Shown: piece by piece, positions 52,858 through 63,200 of the stretch
How the letters are laid out: the number at the start of each line of letters is the position of its first letter
How positions within the stretch are numbered: position 1 is the first letter of the stretch
Assembly (NCBI GenBank): GCA_019635775.1
Contig: JAHBYU010000004.1
Span: forward strand, 62,001-126,000
Source: Rhizobiaceae bacterium
GTDB lineage: Bacteria > Pseudomonadota > Alphaproteobacteria > Rhizobiales > Rhizobiaceae
Length of the DNA: 64,000 nucleotides
Reading direction: 5' to 3'
Made by a program: the position numbers and the translations under genes
The notes under the pieces: model-generated
Database searches by the model: none
Told to the model about the DNA's origin: nothing
The model's input: only the letters and a program-made list of their open reading frames with translations

Positions 52858-55800
52858 ATGACGGAACAGAAGCCCTCTGTGACGGAGCAGTTGGTGCCCG
52901 CCCAGACGCAGGGCGCGTCCGTCAAACGCGCGGCCACACTGTCCGGCATGCCGGCGGCTCGCGGCCTCTATGATCCCCGCAACGAACATGATGCCTGCGG
53001 CGTCGGCTTCATCGCCCAGATGAAGGGCATCAAGTCGCACAAGATCGTCGAGGACGGGCTGTTCATGCTCGAGAACCTCACCCATCGCGGTGCGGTGGGT
53101 GCCGACCCCCTCATGGGAGACGGTGCCGGCGTGCTTGTCCAGATTCCTGATCGTTTCTTCCGCGAGGAGATGGCCGCGCAGGGGGTGGAACTGCCTCCTT
53201 CCGGCCAATATGGCGTGGGCCACTGGTTCATGCCGCAGGATGAGGCACTCAGGAAGCATATCAACGACGTGATCCTCGAGTGCGCGCACTCGGAAGGTTT
53301 GCCCGTTCTCGGTTTCCGCGACGTGCCTGTCGACAACTCTTCCCTGTCCAAGTCGCCTGAAATCGCTGCCGCAGAACCTTTCCATCGTCAGGTCTTCATC
53401 GGGCGCCCGCCCGAGATTTCCGACGACGAGGAGTACGAGGCGCGCCTCTATCTCCTGCGCAAGGTTATTTCCGGCCGCATCTACGCGGAAAACGACAACA
53501 AGGACATTGGCGCCTACTGCGTTTCGCTGTCGGCCCGTACCATTGTCTATAAGGGCATGTTCCTCGCCTATCAGGTGGGCGCCTACTACAGGGATCTGAT
53601 TGATCCGCGCTTCGAGACGGCGCTGATCCTGGTACATCAGCGCTTTTCAACCAACACGTTCCCATCCTGGAAGCTCGCGCACCCCTATCGGATGGTCGCC
53701 CACAACGGCGAGATCAACACAGTGCGGGGCAACAACAACTGGATGGCCGCACGGCAGGCTTCGGTCGATTCGGAACTGTTCGGCAACGACATCTCCAAGC
53801 TCTGGCCGATTTCCTATGAAGGCCAGTCGGACACCGCATGCTTCGACAACGCGCTGGAGTTCCTGTTCCAGGGCGGATACAGCCTTGCGCATGCGATGAT
53901 GATGCTGGTCCCCGAAGCCTGGGCCGGCAACAAGACGATGGATCCCGACCGCAGGGCGTTCTACGAATACCATGCCGCCCTGATGGAGCCGTGGGACGGC
54001 CCGGCCGCATTGTGCTTCACCGATGGCCGCCAGATCGGCGCGACTCTCGACCGCAACGGCCTGCGTCCGGCGCGGTACATCGTTACCGACGACGACCGGG
54101 TGATACTTGCCTCGGAAGCCGGGGTGCTGCCGGTGGACGACAGGAAGATCGTCACAAAGTGGCGGCTGCAGCCTGGCAAGATGCTGCTGATCGACCTCGT
54201 CAAGGGGCGGATCATCTCCGACGAGGAGGTGAAGGCCGAGATCGCGGGAAAGCATCCCTACAAGAACTGGCTCGCCAATACGCAGCTTATCCTCGAAGAA
54301 CTGAAGCCGGTTGAGCCTCGCGCGCTGCGCAAGGACGTTTCGCTGCTCGATCGCCAGCAGGCCTTTGGCTACACGCAGGAAGACACCAAGATCCTGATGT
54401 CGCCGATGGCCACGACCGGTCAGGAGGCAGTCGGTTCGATGGGTACCGATACGCCGATTTCGGCCATGTCGGACAAGTCGAAGCTGCTCTACACCTATTT
54501 CAAGCAGAATTTCGCGCAGGTCACCAATCCGCCGATCGACCCGATCCGCGAGGAACTGGTGATGAGCCTTGTCTCCTTCATAGGCCCGCGCCCGAACATA
54601 CTGGACCTGGTTGGCACCTCGCGCCGCAAGCGGCTTGAAGTGCGCCAGCCGATCCTCACCAACGGCGATTTGGAGAAGATCCGCTCGATCGGTCATACCG
54701 AGGATGCCTTCGATACCAAGACACTCGACGTCACCTACTCGGCGAACGAGGGTGCTGCCGGCATGCAAGGCGCGCTGGAGCGGCTTTGCGAGCGCGCTGA
54801 GGCTGCGGTTGCGGGGCGCTACAACATCATCATCCTCTCGGACCGTCAGGTTGGGCCGGACCGCATCGCGATCCCCGCGCTGCTGGCCACCGCAGCCGTT
54901 CACCATCATCTCGTGCGCAAGGGTCTGCGCACGGCGGTTGGCCTCGTCGTCGAATCCGGCGAGCCGCGCGAGGTCCATCATTTCTGCTGCCTCGCCGGCT
55001 ATGGAGCCGAGGCCATCAACCCCTATCTCGCCTTCGACACGCTGCTGGACATGCACAAGCGTGGCGAGATGCCGGCCGAGGTCGATGCCGAAGAGGTCGT
55101 GTCGCGCTACATCAAGTCTATTGGCAAGGGCATCCTGAAGGTCATGTCCAAGATGGGCATCTCGACCTATCAGTCTTACTGCGGAGCGCAGATTTTCGAT
55201 GCGGTGGGGCTGAAGACCGATTTCGTCGACAGATACTTCACCGGGACGGCAACACAGATCGAGGGCGTCGGCCTGCATGAGGTCGCCACCGAGACGGTCA
55301 GCCGTCATACCGATGCCTTTGGCGACGATCCGGTTCTGCGCAATGCGCTGGAAGTCGGCGGCGAATATCTCTTCCGCATGCGCGGTGAGGCGCATGTCTG
55401 GTCTCCGGACTCCGTCGCAACGCTGCAGCATGCCGTGCGCAAAGGATCGTGGGAAACCTTCAAGGAATTTTCGCAGCAGATCGACAGCGAGAGCGCGCGA
55501 GCGCAGTCCATTCGCGGCCTCTTCAGGATAAAGCTCGCCGAGGACACCGGCCGCGCGCCCGTTCCCCTGGACGAGGTCATGCCTGCTTCGGATATCGTCA
55601 AGCGGTTCTCGACCGGGGCCATGTCGTTCGGGTCAATTTCCAGAGAAGCGCATACGACGCTGGCGCGCGCGATGAACCAGATCGGCGGCAAGTCGAACAC
55701 CGGCGAAGGCGGCGAGGAGCCCGACCGCTATCTGCCGCTTCCCGGCGGTGGAACCAACCCGGAGCGCTCGGCGATCAAGCAGGTTGCATCGGGACGCTTT

Positions 55801-57582
55801 GGGGTAACAACCGAGTACCTGGTCAACTCGGACGTGATGCAGATCAAGGTTGCGCAGGGCGCCAAGCCCGGCGAGGGCGGCCAGTTGCCCGGTCACAAGG
55901 TCGACGCGACGATCGCCAAGACGCGCCACTCCACACCCGGGGTCGGCCTGATCTCGCCGCCGCCACACCACGATATCTATTCGATCGAGGATCTGGCGCA
56001 GCTGATCTATGACCTGAAGAACGTGAATCCGGCAGCCGACGTGTCGGTCAAGCTCGTCTCCGAGGTTGGCGTCGGTACGGTTGCTGCGGGTGTCGCCAAA
56101 GCGCGCGCCGATCACATCACGATCTCGGGCTATGACGGTGGCACCGGAGCGTCGCCGCTGACCTCGCTGAAGCATGCCGGAAGCCCCTGGGAAATGGGCC
56201 TTGCCGAAACGCATCAGACGCTGGTGCTGAACGGACTGCGCAGCCGTGTCGCGCTGCAGGTCGATGGCGGCTTGCGCACCGGCCGGGACGTCGTCATCGG
56301 GGCGCTGCTCGGAGCCGACGAATTCGGCTTCTCGACCGCCCCTCTGATCGCGGCGGGCTGCATCATGATGCGCAAGTGCCATCTGAACACCTGTCCGGTT
56401 GGCGTGGCGACCCAGGACCCGGTGTTGCGCAAGCGCTTCAAGGGAACACCGGAACACGTCATCAACTACTTCTTTTATGTCGCGGAAGAGGTGCGCGAAC
56501 TGCTGGCCGCGATGGGCTTCCGGCACATCGACGAGATCATTGGCGATGTCGATCTGCTCGAAAAGCGGGAGGTGATCGAGCACTGGAAGGCGCGCGGGCT
56601 GGATTTCAGCCGTATGTTCTTCAAGCCGGAGGCACCCCGCGAGGCAACCTATTGGACCGAACGGCAGAAGCATCCGATCGACGATGTGCTCGACCGCAAG
56701 CTGATCGCAGAGGCCATGCCTGCACTCGAATCTCGGCAACCCGTTCAAATTGCGTTGCCGATCCGCAACGTCGACCGTTCGGCGGGCGCCATGCTGTCGG
56801 GGGAGGTCGCCAAGCGCTTTCGCCACAAGGGTTTGCGAGAGGACACGATCTCGGTCAAGCTGCGCGGCACCGCCGGTCAGTCGTTCGGAGCATTCCTGGC
56901 GCGCGGAATATCCTTTGAACTCATCGGTGACGGCAACGACTACGTCGGCAAGGGCCTGTCCGGTGGGCGCATCGTCATCCGACCGCCAGACGATGCAATC
57001 GTCGTTGCCGAGGAGTCGATCATCGTCGGCAACACAGTGCTCTACGGCGCGACCGAGGGCGAGTGTTATTTCCGCGGCGTGGCGGGTGAGAGGTTCGCGG
57101 TCCGCAATTCGGGCGCCGTCGTCGTTGTCGAGGGCGTGGGCGACCACGGCTGCGAGTACATGACCGGCGGCATCGTCGTCGTGATCGGGAAGACCGGGCG
57201 GAACTTCGCCGCCGGCATGTCGGGCGGCGTCGCCTATGTGCTGGATGAGGAAGGCGATTTCGCCACGCGCTGCAACATGGCGATGGTCGAACTCGAACCG
57301 GTACCGGAGGAGGACTACCTCCTGGAGAAGCTGCACCATCATGGCGGCGACATCGCCCACAAGGGGCGGGTCGATGTGTCGGGCGACATGACAAGCCACG
57401 ACGAGGAGCGACTCTACCAGCTCATTTCAAACCATGTGCATTTCACTGGTTCGACCAAGGCCAAGGCGATCCTGGACAACTGGACCGACTACCGGCCGAA
57501 GTTCAGGAAGGTCATGCCGGTCGAATACCGTCGTGCCCTGGAAGATATGGCGCGCATGCGCGTGAGCCAGGCCGCAGAATGA
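52858..57582 (+). CDS. gltB: Glutamate synthase (NADPH) large subunit
   Basis: A 1574-residue GOGAT large subunit. Order: a class II glutaminase domain starting at the nucleophile Cys47 (EHDACGVGF; the first 46 residues form a propeptide that is cut off), a central domain, the FMN/3Fe-4S synthase domain ([32 protein letters not shown], the cluster cysteines) and the C-terminal GXGXG domain with repeating Gly motifs ([16 protein letters not shown]). It moves the glutamine amide to 2-oxoglutarate with electrons from GltD. Start at ATG 52858; a TTG two codons upstream is also open. Confidence 0.98.
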   Translation: MTEQKPSVTEQLVPAQTQGASVKRAATLSGMPAARGLYDPRNEHDACGVGFIAQMKGIKSHKIVEDGLFMLENLTHRGAVGADPLMGDGAGVLVQIPDRFFREEMAAQGVELPPSGQYGVGHWFMPQDEALRKHINDVILECAHSEGLPVLGFRDVPVDNSSLSKSPEIAAAEPFHRQVFIGRPPEISDDEEYEARLYLLRKVISGRIYAENDNKDIGAYCVSLSARTIVYKGMFLAYQVGAYYRDLIDPRFETALILVHQRFSTNTFPSWKLAHPYRMVAHNGEINTVRGNNNWMAARQASVDSELFGNDISKLWPISYEGQSDTACFDNALEFLFQGGYSLAHAMMMLVPEAWAGNKTMDPDRRAFYEYHAALMEPWDGPAALCFTDGRQIGATLDRNGLRPARYIVTDDDRVILASEAGVLPVDDRKIVTKWRLQPGKMLLIDLVKGRIISDEEVKAEIAGKHPYKNWLANTQLILEELKPVEPRALRKDVSLLDRQQAFGYTQEDTKILMSPMATTGQEAVGSMGTDTPISAMSDKSKLLYTYFKQNFAQVTNPPIDPIREELVMSLVSFIGPRPNILDLVGTSRRKRLEVRQPILTNGDLEKIRSIGHTEDAFDTKTLDVTYSANEGAAGMQGALERLCERAEAAVAGRYNIIILSDRQVGPDRIAIPALLATAAVHHHLVRKGLRTAVGLVVESGEPREVHHFCCLAGYGAEAINPYLAFDTLLDMHKRGEMPAEVDAEEVVSRYIKSIGKGILKVMSKMGISTYQSYCGAQIFDAVGLKTDFVDRYFTGTATQIEGVGLHEVATETVSRHTDAFGDDPVLRNALEVGGEYLFRMRGEAHVWSPDSVATLQHAVRKGSWETFKEFSQQIDSESARAQSIRGLFRIKLAEDTGRAPVPLDEVMPASDIVKRFSTGAMSFGSISREAHTTLARAMNQIGGKSNTGEGGEEPDRYLPLPGGGTNPERSAIKQVASGRFGVTTEYLVNSDVMQIKVAQGAKPGEGGQLPGHKVDATIAKTRHSTPGVGLISPPPHHDIYSIEDLAQLIYDLKNVNPAADVSVKLVSEVGVGTVAAGVAKARADHITISGYDGGTGASPLTSLKHAGSPWEMGLAETHQTLVLNGLRSRVALQVDGGLRTGRDVVIGALLGADEFGFSTAPLIAAGCIMMRKCHLNTCPVGVATQDPVLRKRFKGTPEHVINYFFYVAEEVRELLAAMGFRHIDEIIGDVDLLEKREVIEHWKARGLDFSRMFFKPEAPREATYWTERQKHPIDDVLDRKLIAEAMPALESRQPVQIALPIRNVDRSAGAMLSGEVAKRFRHKGLREDTISVKLRGTAGQSFGAFLARGISFELIGDGNDYVGKGLSGGRIVIRPPDDAIVVAEESIIVGNTVLYGATEGECYFRGVAGERFAVRNSGAVVVVEGVGDHGCEYMTGGIVVVIGKTGRNFAAGMSGGVAYVLDEEGDFATRCNMAMVELEPVPEEDYLLEKLHHHGGDIAHKGRVDVSGDMTSHDEERLYQLISNHVHFTGSTKAKAILDNWTDYRPKFRKVMPVEYRRALEDMARMRVSQAAE

Positions 57583-57761
57583 CAGGTTTAGCGATGTTTC
57601 CGATGGGCGTTCCGCCTTCACTCAAACCGGGGGCGCGTCCGCGCTGATTTGACGGGGCCACTCTTGTAGCCTTCAATGCCGGGATCGTCTCCGGCGCCAA
57701 TCAATGTACGCACGACCGCGAGGACAAGGATCCAGGTCGAACGCAGGTCCGAGGATGAACC

Positions 57762-59216
57762 ATGGGCAAGGTAACGGGTTTTCTTGAGATCGACCGGCAG
57801 GTGCACAAGTACCAGCCTGCTTCGGATCGCATCCGTCATTTCCGCGAATTCACGCTGCCGATGTCGGACAAGGAAGTCGAGAAACAGGCCGCGCGCTGCA
57901 TGGATTGCGGCGTGCCGTTCTGCCATGGGCCAACGGGTTGTCCTATCCACAACCAGATCCCGGACTGGAATGACCTCGTCTACAATGGCGACTGGGACGC
58001 GGCGATCCGCAACCTGCACTCCACCAACAACTTCCCGGAGTTCACCGGCCGCGTCTGCCCCGCTCCCTGCGAGGAAGCCTGCACGCTGAACCTCGAAGAC
58101 ATCCCCGTCGCCATCAAGACCGTCGAGCAGGCGATTGCCGACAAGGCCTACGAATCGGGATTCGTCCGGCCACAACCCGCGCAGGCCAAGACGGGCAAGC
58201 GGGTGGCGATCATCGGCTCGGGTCCGTCAGGCATGGCGGCCGCACAGCAACTCGGGCGCACCGGTCACGACGTGCATCTCTACGAACGCGAGTCCAAGCC
58301 CGGAGGGCTGATGCGCTTCGGCATTCCGGACTTCAAGATGGAAAAGCACTATATCGACGCGCGCGTGAAGCAGATGGAAGGCGAGGGCGTCACCTTTTAC
58401 TGCAACGTCAATGTCGGCGTGGACAAACCGGTATCGGAGCTTATCGCAGAATATGATGCCGTTCTCTATTGCGGCGGCTCCGAAACGCCACGCCCGGCAG
58501 GGATTCCGGGCAGCGAGTTCGAAGGCGTACACGATGCGATGCCGTACCTGGTGCAGCAGAACAAGCGTGTCGGCGGCGAAGACATCCAGTCGGTCGCGTG
58601 GCCCGAGAAGCCGATCCTGGCCGGTGGAAAGCATGTCGTGGTCGTCGGCGGTGGTGATACGGCGTCGGATTGCGTAGGCACCGCTTTCCGCCAGGGTGCG
58701 GTGCGCGTGACGCAACTCGACATCCGGCCGCAGCCGCCGGAAAAGGAAAACAAGCTTGCCGTATGGCCGTACTGGGCAACAAAGATGCGCACGTCTTCGA
58801 GCCAGGCGGAAGGCGCTGAGCGGGAATTTCAGGTCGCGACGCTGGAGTTCATCGGCGAGGACGGGCAACTGACTGGCGTCAAGTGCTGCGAGGTCGACGA
58901 AAAGCGCCAGCCGGTAGCCGGTACCGAGTTTGTCATTCGTGCCGACCTCGCCTTCATCGCCATAGGCTTCGCCGGACCCATCGCGGGTGGCTTGACGCAG
59001 GAACTGGACGGATCGCTGAAGCTCGTTACCGATAGCCGCCGGTCGATCAATGTGGCCGCCAACGACCGCGACTACCGCACCAGCGTGGAAAAGCTCTGGG
59101 CTGCCGGCGACGTGCGTCGTGGGCAGTCGCTTGTGGTGTGGGCTATTCGTGAGGGAAGGCAGGCCGCGCATGCGATCGACGAAGCTCTCATGGGAGCTTC
59201 GGTGCTGCCGCGCTGA
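57762..59216 (+). CDS. gltD: Glutamate synthase small subunit
   Basis: A 484-residue FAD/NADPH-binding subunit. N-terminal cysteines for the two 4Fe-4S clusters are in ARCMDCGVPFCHG and CPAPCEEACTLN (about residues 45-112). The FAD motif VAIIGSGPSGMAAAQQLGRTG is at about 147-167, followed by the NADP motif VVVVGGGDTASDCVGTAFRQGA (about 288-309). It feeds electrons from NADPH to GltB. The 179-base gap from gltB is long for this operon and I find no clear signal in it. Start ATG 57762, with GAGGA in front. Confidence 0.97.
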   Translation: MGKVTGFLEIDRQVHKYQPASDRIRHFREFTLPMSDKEVEKQAARCMDCGVPFCHGPTGCPIHNQIPDWNDLVYNGDWDAAIRNLHSTNNFPEFTGRVCPAPCEEACTLNLEDIPVAIKTVEQAIADKAYESGFVRPQPAQAKTGKRVAIIGSGPSGMAAAQQLGRTGHDVHLYERESKPGGLMRFGIPDFKMEKHYIDARVKQMEGEGVTFYCNVNVGVDKPVSELIAEYDAVLYCGGSETPRPAGIPGSEFEGVHDAMPYLVQQNKRVGGEDIQSVAWPEKPILAGGKHVVVVGGGDTASDCVGTAFRQGAVRVTQLDIRPQPPEKENKLAVWPYWATKMRTSSSQAEGAEREFQVATLEFIGEDGQLTGVKCCEVDEKRQPVAGTEFVIRADLAFIAIGFAGPIAGGLTQELDGSLKLVTDSRRSINVAANDRDYRTSVEKLWAAGDVRRGQSLVVWAIREGRQAAHAIDEALMGASVLPR

Positions 59217-59246
59217 TCGATGCCGGCAGCCGACCAGTTTCGAGGC

Positions 59247-61775
59247 TCAAGGGGAGACGGCGGCCCCGGTATCGGCGAGCGACGGCCGCGTGGATACGTC
59301 CGTAGCTGACTCCGGCGTCGATGGCGTCTGGTTCTGGTCGTCCTTGAGTTCGACCTGGGGGCCGGGCATGTCAGCGGGCTGAGACACGGCTTTCTCGGGC
59401 GAAATGCCGGGAGCAGCAGCGCCGCTCAAGCCGGGATTGACGTTTCGAACAGGCTCCACCGATTGCTTCGCTTCCTTGCCAGCAATGGACGGATCTTCAG
59501 CTTCTGCGGGCGGCGCGGGCAAAACGGTTGGCGCTGGAGGTGCGACCGGCGTTGCCGAGACAGTCGGGTTGGCCGGAAGCGACGTCGTCTTCTCGACGTC
59601 GGCAGGCCCCGAAGTCTGTTGCCCGTCCTGCGGGATGCCCTGCGCAGCTGGTTCCGGCAGTGCCCGTACAAGCGGTGTGGCCGGTGGTGCGGTTTCGGCC
59701 GTCGAGGGCAACAAGCTGGGCGCGGCGCGCGCAGGCGATTCCTCCAGAGCGGCATTCTCCGACATCGGCGCCGAGCGGGCCGGCGCGGCGCCAGTGATCT
59801 CGCCTGTTTCGATTGCCGGTACGGCTTTGGCGGATGAAAGCTCCGTTTGCGGCTCGACCGGTGCGTTGGGGGCCAGGACTAGGGGCGCTGCGGGCGCCGG
59901 GACCAATTCGGAGGGCGCATCCTTTGCTGCGGGCAAGGACGCAACGGGCACCGGCGCTGCCACCTTTGGTACTTCGCGCGCAGGCGCCAGAGGTTCGACA
60001 GAGCTACCCGGCAGAATTGACGGAACCGCGGCTTTCGGCGGAGCCGTGTCGGGCCGAACCGGTTTTTCCGCTCCCGCACCAAGAGTGCTTCCGTCAAGAG
60101 ATGCGGATGGAATCTCGTCCTCGGCTTCCGCGGGCTCTTCCAACGGTTGCGGCACTGCAGTGGGCGCGCGGTTCGGTTCCGGGCCGATCGATGTCGGCCG
60201 CTTGATGGCCTGGCGCGGAGCTTCGCGGCCCGGCGACAGATCGCGTGGATCACCCTTCGCGAAATCCGGTACCGAGCCCTTGAGGGCCGTGGCAGGTGTC
60301 GTCAGCGGCGGTTCGGCCGCGGCCACGTCCGGGGCAGCCTGCGTCGGCGAAATCTCACGGAACCGGTCGGGCGTCAATTCAGGCGGCAGGCGGGCAGGCA
60401 TCGGAGGCGCCGGTTCGGTAAGCACATCCGAACGGACAGGGCGCAACGCTGCACGATCGATGACCGGCTCCTCCGGCTTCGAAGGCACATGCGCCCGGTT
60501 CAGCGTCGTGTCGATATTCAACTGCACAATCGCGGTTGCGGCGGAAGCAAGCTGAGGCCAACCGAACTGGTCAGCCCGACCGATCGGCGCTGCCGTCGCC
60601 AGACCCTCCATCACCAGCTTTTCTGCAGGGGTCTTTGCCTCGCGGCGCGGTTCGGCAACAGCGCCCAGCAATTCAACGCCGCCATCCAGGCCGGGCGTGC
60701 GCAGAGCGATGGGACGCGCGGTATTGACCGGGCCGGCCTCGTTAGGGTCCACGACTACGTCGAGCTCGGCCTGGTCCATCGGTTCGGAAGGTCCGAAGGG
60801 ACCAAAGAGGCGATATGCGGGGCGGGTGGCGAGATGCGCCGTGGGATCCCCCGCACCGTCGGGGTTTTCCCCCAGTATCTTGTAGAGCGGCTTCTCGGCG
60901 TAGAAGGCGACCTTGCGCTTGCCTGGCCGGGCCAGGTTGATACCGTCATTGGCGCGCAGGCGGGCCGGTTGACCGTTTAGGTCGGGACCGCTGGCTACGT
61001 AAGCCCCGTTCTCGTCCACAAAGCCATCCCAGATATCCACGAATTCGCCGCCCGCTGCAGTCGCCGCGGCGCGGTAAATCTCGTTGAAGGCGAGCATGTC
61101 GAGCATCATTTTCTGGGATTTGAACGGCGGCATACCGACCCAGAGGAACGGGATTTTCCGACCGGCTATCGCCTTGGCCAGTTCCGAGGCCCGCTCCGCA
61201 TACTCCCGGTTCCAGTTTTCCGAACGGGTGGTCTCGCGCACGCCGTCTACCAGCATCTGCTGGCGATCGTTCGCGCCGATCATGACGACCACCGCCGAGG
61301 GTTTCTCGGCTGTAATGAGCTCGTTGATCTTTTCAGCCCAGTTGTGAAAGTCCGACCGGACGAAGCCCGAGGAGCCGCTCGTCCTGTCCACGATCTTCAC
61401 ATTCGGGTTCTGGGTGAACGCGGTGGTGAGCCCTTCGGCGAGGCCGCCCGCCAGAAAGTCGCCAATCACCAGAACGACATGCGCGTCCGGCCGCTTGGTG
61501 ATGACTGTCGCCTGGGGGGCGTCGTCGCCGTCAACAGGGGCCCTGACGGCCTTCTTGCGCTTTGTCTTGGGCCTGATGACCACCGCCTTCGGCTCGACGC
61601 GCTCGGCTTTTTTTGAGCCGAACAGGCGGTTCAGGATGCCGATGCGCTCCTTCTGTTCCTGTGCGAAGGCAACGGACGGCACGAAAACGCAGGCGCTGAC
61701 CGCGATAAGGACAAGCGCGAGGACAAGAAATGAAAATCGGGATGAGTTGAACCCATCGCCTGCCCCCGCCGTCAA
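59247..61775 (-). CDS. DUF459/SGNH-like secreted protein with long Pro/Ala tail, catalytic residues substituted
   Basis: An 842-residue protein. It has a hydrophobic N-terminal segment ending near FAQ (residues ~14-40), an SGNH-like core (residues ~95-300) and a ~540-residue low-complexity tail rich in Pro and Ala. In the core, the GDS nucleophile block is GDFLAGGL (Phe107 at the Ser position) and the DxxH block is DGIN (Asn280 in place of His), while the Asn of GAND (Asn169) remains. So the usual hydrolase triad is not intact. DUF459 proteins neighbour peptidoglycan genes, as here with an adjacent transglycosylase. The TTG start at 61775 follows AGGAG overlapping the stop of that gene. Confidence 0.8.
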   Translation of the reverse strand: MTAGAGDGFNSSRFSFLVLALVLIAVSACVFVPSVAFAQEQKERIGILNRLFGSKKAERVEPKAVVIRPKTKRKKAVRAPVDGDDAPQATVITKRPDAHVVLVIGDFLAGGLAEGLTTAFTQNPNVKIVDRTSGSSGFVRSDFHNWAEKINELITAEKPSAVVVMIGANDRQQMLVDGVRETTRSENWNREYAERASELAKAIAGRKIPFLWVGMPPFKSQKMMLDMLAFNEIYRAAATAAGGEFVDIWDGFVDENGAYVASGPDLNGQPARLRANDGINLARPGKRKVAFYAEKPLYKILGENPDGAGDPTAHLATRPAYRLFGPFGPSEPMDQAELDVVVDPNEAGPVNTARPIALRTPGLDGGVELLGAVAEPRREAKTPAEKLVMEGLATAAPIGRADQFGWPQLASAATAIVQLNIDTTLNRAHVPSKPEEPVIDRAALRPVRSDVLTEPAPPMPARLPPELTPDRFREISPTQAAPDVAAAEPPLTTPATALKGSVPDFAKGDPRDLSPGREAPRQAIKRPTSIGPEPNRAPTAVPQPLEEPAEAEDEIPSASLDGSTLGAGAEKPVRPDTAPPKAAVPSILPGSSVEPLAPAREVPKVAAPVPVASLPAAKDAPSELVPAPAAPLVLAPNAPVEPQTELSSAKAVPAIETGEITGAAPARSAPMSENAALEESPARAAPSLLPSTAETAPPATPLVRALPEPAAQGIPQDGQQTSGPADVEKTTSLPANPTVSATPVAPPAPTVLPAPPAEAEDPSIAGKEAKQSVEPVRNVNPGLSGAAAPGISPEKAVSQPADMPGPQVELKDDQNQTPSTPESATDVSTRPSLADTGAAVSP

Positions 61776-61784
61776 GCCATGCTC

Positions 61785-63005
61785 CTATTTTCTGCGCAGC
61801 CTCGAAAGCACTTCCATGCTCGGATGGCCGTCCTGCGTCAACCCTGCCTGGGCCTGGAATGCCCGGATTGCAGTCTTCGAACCTTCGCCGATTTTCCCGT
61901 CGAAGTTGCCGTCATAATAGCCCAGCATCGACAGGCGCTCCTGCAATTCCATCTTTTCCGCGAAGCTGAGCTTGGTGAACGGGCGATTCCAGTCCTGGAC
62001 AAGCCCGCCATAGCCGGCGATTTCGTCCGCAAGAAGGCCAACGGCCAGCGCATATTTGTCGGCGTTGTTGTATGCTTTCAACACAAAGAAGTTACGGGTC
62101 ATCAGGAAAGCGGGACCGCTGCGACCATCCATGACCTTGAGTTCGGCCTTGTCGCTACCGTTCCTGAAGGACTTGCCGTTTGCGCGCGTCACCCCGATGC
62201 TCTGCCACTTGGACAAGGTAAGGGAGCCTGCGGGGAACTTGCGACCTGCCGGCAGGCTGACCTCGTAACCCCAGGTCTTGCCGGTCTGCCAGCCGTTCTT
62301 GCGCAACAGGTTCGCGGCCGTGGCCAATGCGTCAGGCACGGAATTCCAGATGTCGCGCTTACCGTTGCCGTCAAAATCGACCGCATAGGCCTGGTAGCTG
62401 GTCGGGATGAACTGCGTGTGGCCCATCGCGCCGGCCCATGAGCCGGTGAGGTGGCTTTCGTCGATATCGCCGCTCTGCAGGATCTTCAGCGCCGCGATCA
62501 ACTGGGTGCGGGCGAACTTTGCGCGGCGCTTGTCGGCGTAGGCCAGCGTCGCCAAAGACCGCACGACGTTGCGCATCACCTTGTCGTTCTTGAGGATTTC
62601 GCCGTAGTTCGATTCCATTGACCAGATGGCGAGCAGGATGTAGCGATCGACGCCGAAGCGCTTTTCGATCCTGTCGAGGGTCGACTTGTATTTCTTCGCC
62701 ATCGCGCGGCCCGTCTCGACGGACTGGTCGTGGACGCGGTTGTCGAAATAATCCCATACGGGCGCGGTGAACTCGGGCTGGAAGCGGGCCTTTTCAAGGA
62801 CTTCGGGGTCTATCGAGTCAACGCCCCTGAACGCGCGGTCGTAGGTCGCACGCGAAACGCCGTTTTGCGCGGCAGTCTGGCGAAAGCTCGCGACCCAGCG
62901 CTCGAAGCCCGCGTCGGCGAGCACGGGCGAGACGAGGAGACCGAGGCCAAGGACCGCTGCCGAGGCAACGCTTGCAAGGCGCCGGACGCAAGGTGTTGGA
63001 CGCAT
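61785..63005 (-). CDS. Lytic murein transglycosylase (MltB type) with peptidoglycan-binding domain
   Basis: A 406-residue exported enzyme that cuts peptidoglycan with formation of 1,6-anhydro-muropeptides. Signal peptide residues ~1-31. The SLT_2 domain shows the catalytic Glu in IWSMESNYGEILK (about residue 133), GAMGHTQFIPTSYQAYAVDFDGNGKRDIW (about 196-224) and LLRKNGWQTGKTWGYEV. A PG_binding_1 domain closes the protein (EKMELQERLSMLGYYDGNFDGKIGEGSKTAIRAFQAQ). ATG 63005 is the better spaced of two adjacent ATGs after GGAGGA. The stop is 9 bases before the DUF459 gene start. Confidence 0.93.
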   Translation of the reverse strand: MRPTPCVRRLASVASAAVLGLGLLVSPVLADAGFERWVASFRQTAAQNGVSRATYDRAFRGVDSIDPEVLEKARFQPEFTAPVWDYFDNRVHDQSVETGRAMAKKYKSTLDRIEKRFGVDRYILLAIWSMESNYGEILKNDKVMRNVVRSLATLAYADKRRAKFARTQLIAALKILQSGDIDESHLTGSWAGAMGHTQFIPTSYQAYAVDFDGNGKRDIWNSVPDALATAANLLRKNGWQTGKTWGYEVSLPAGRKFPAGSLTLSKWQSIGVTRANGKSFRNGSDKAELKVMDGRSGPAFLMTRNFFVLKAYNNADKYALAVGLLADEIAGYGGLVQDWNRPFTKLSFAEKMELQERLSMLGYYDGNFDGKIGEGSKTAIRAFQAQAGLTQDGHPSMEVLSRLRRK

Positions 63006-63118
63006 CATTTCCTCCTTTGGAACATCAGGAAGACGATTCATCGACTGTGGCGGTTATGATTTGGTTTACCATGGCCTAACGGGGGAACGAAAATGCAATC
63101 TTTGTCTTTTAGGGCGGA

Positions 63119-63130
63119 CACGAATTCGTG
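63119..63130. promoter_or_regulatory. 12-bp palindrome upstream of galU
   Basis: CACGAATTCGTG is a perfect 12-base palindrome. A -35-like TTGACT follows at 63136-63141. The -10 region is poor (TGAAAA, 63159-63164), so the promoter assignment is weak. Possible operator. Confidence 0.35.
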
Positions 63131-63200
63131 AGTCTTTGACTATTTTCGAATTTCGGCATGAAAATGACCTCGCGTAACGAGCAGATCCAAGGGGTAGGAC

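Noticed and set aside
53647-57399. Two long open frames antisense to gltB
   Set aside because: Same pattern as above: composition of mirror frames, no recognisable domain.
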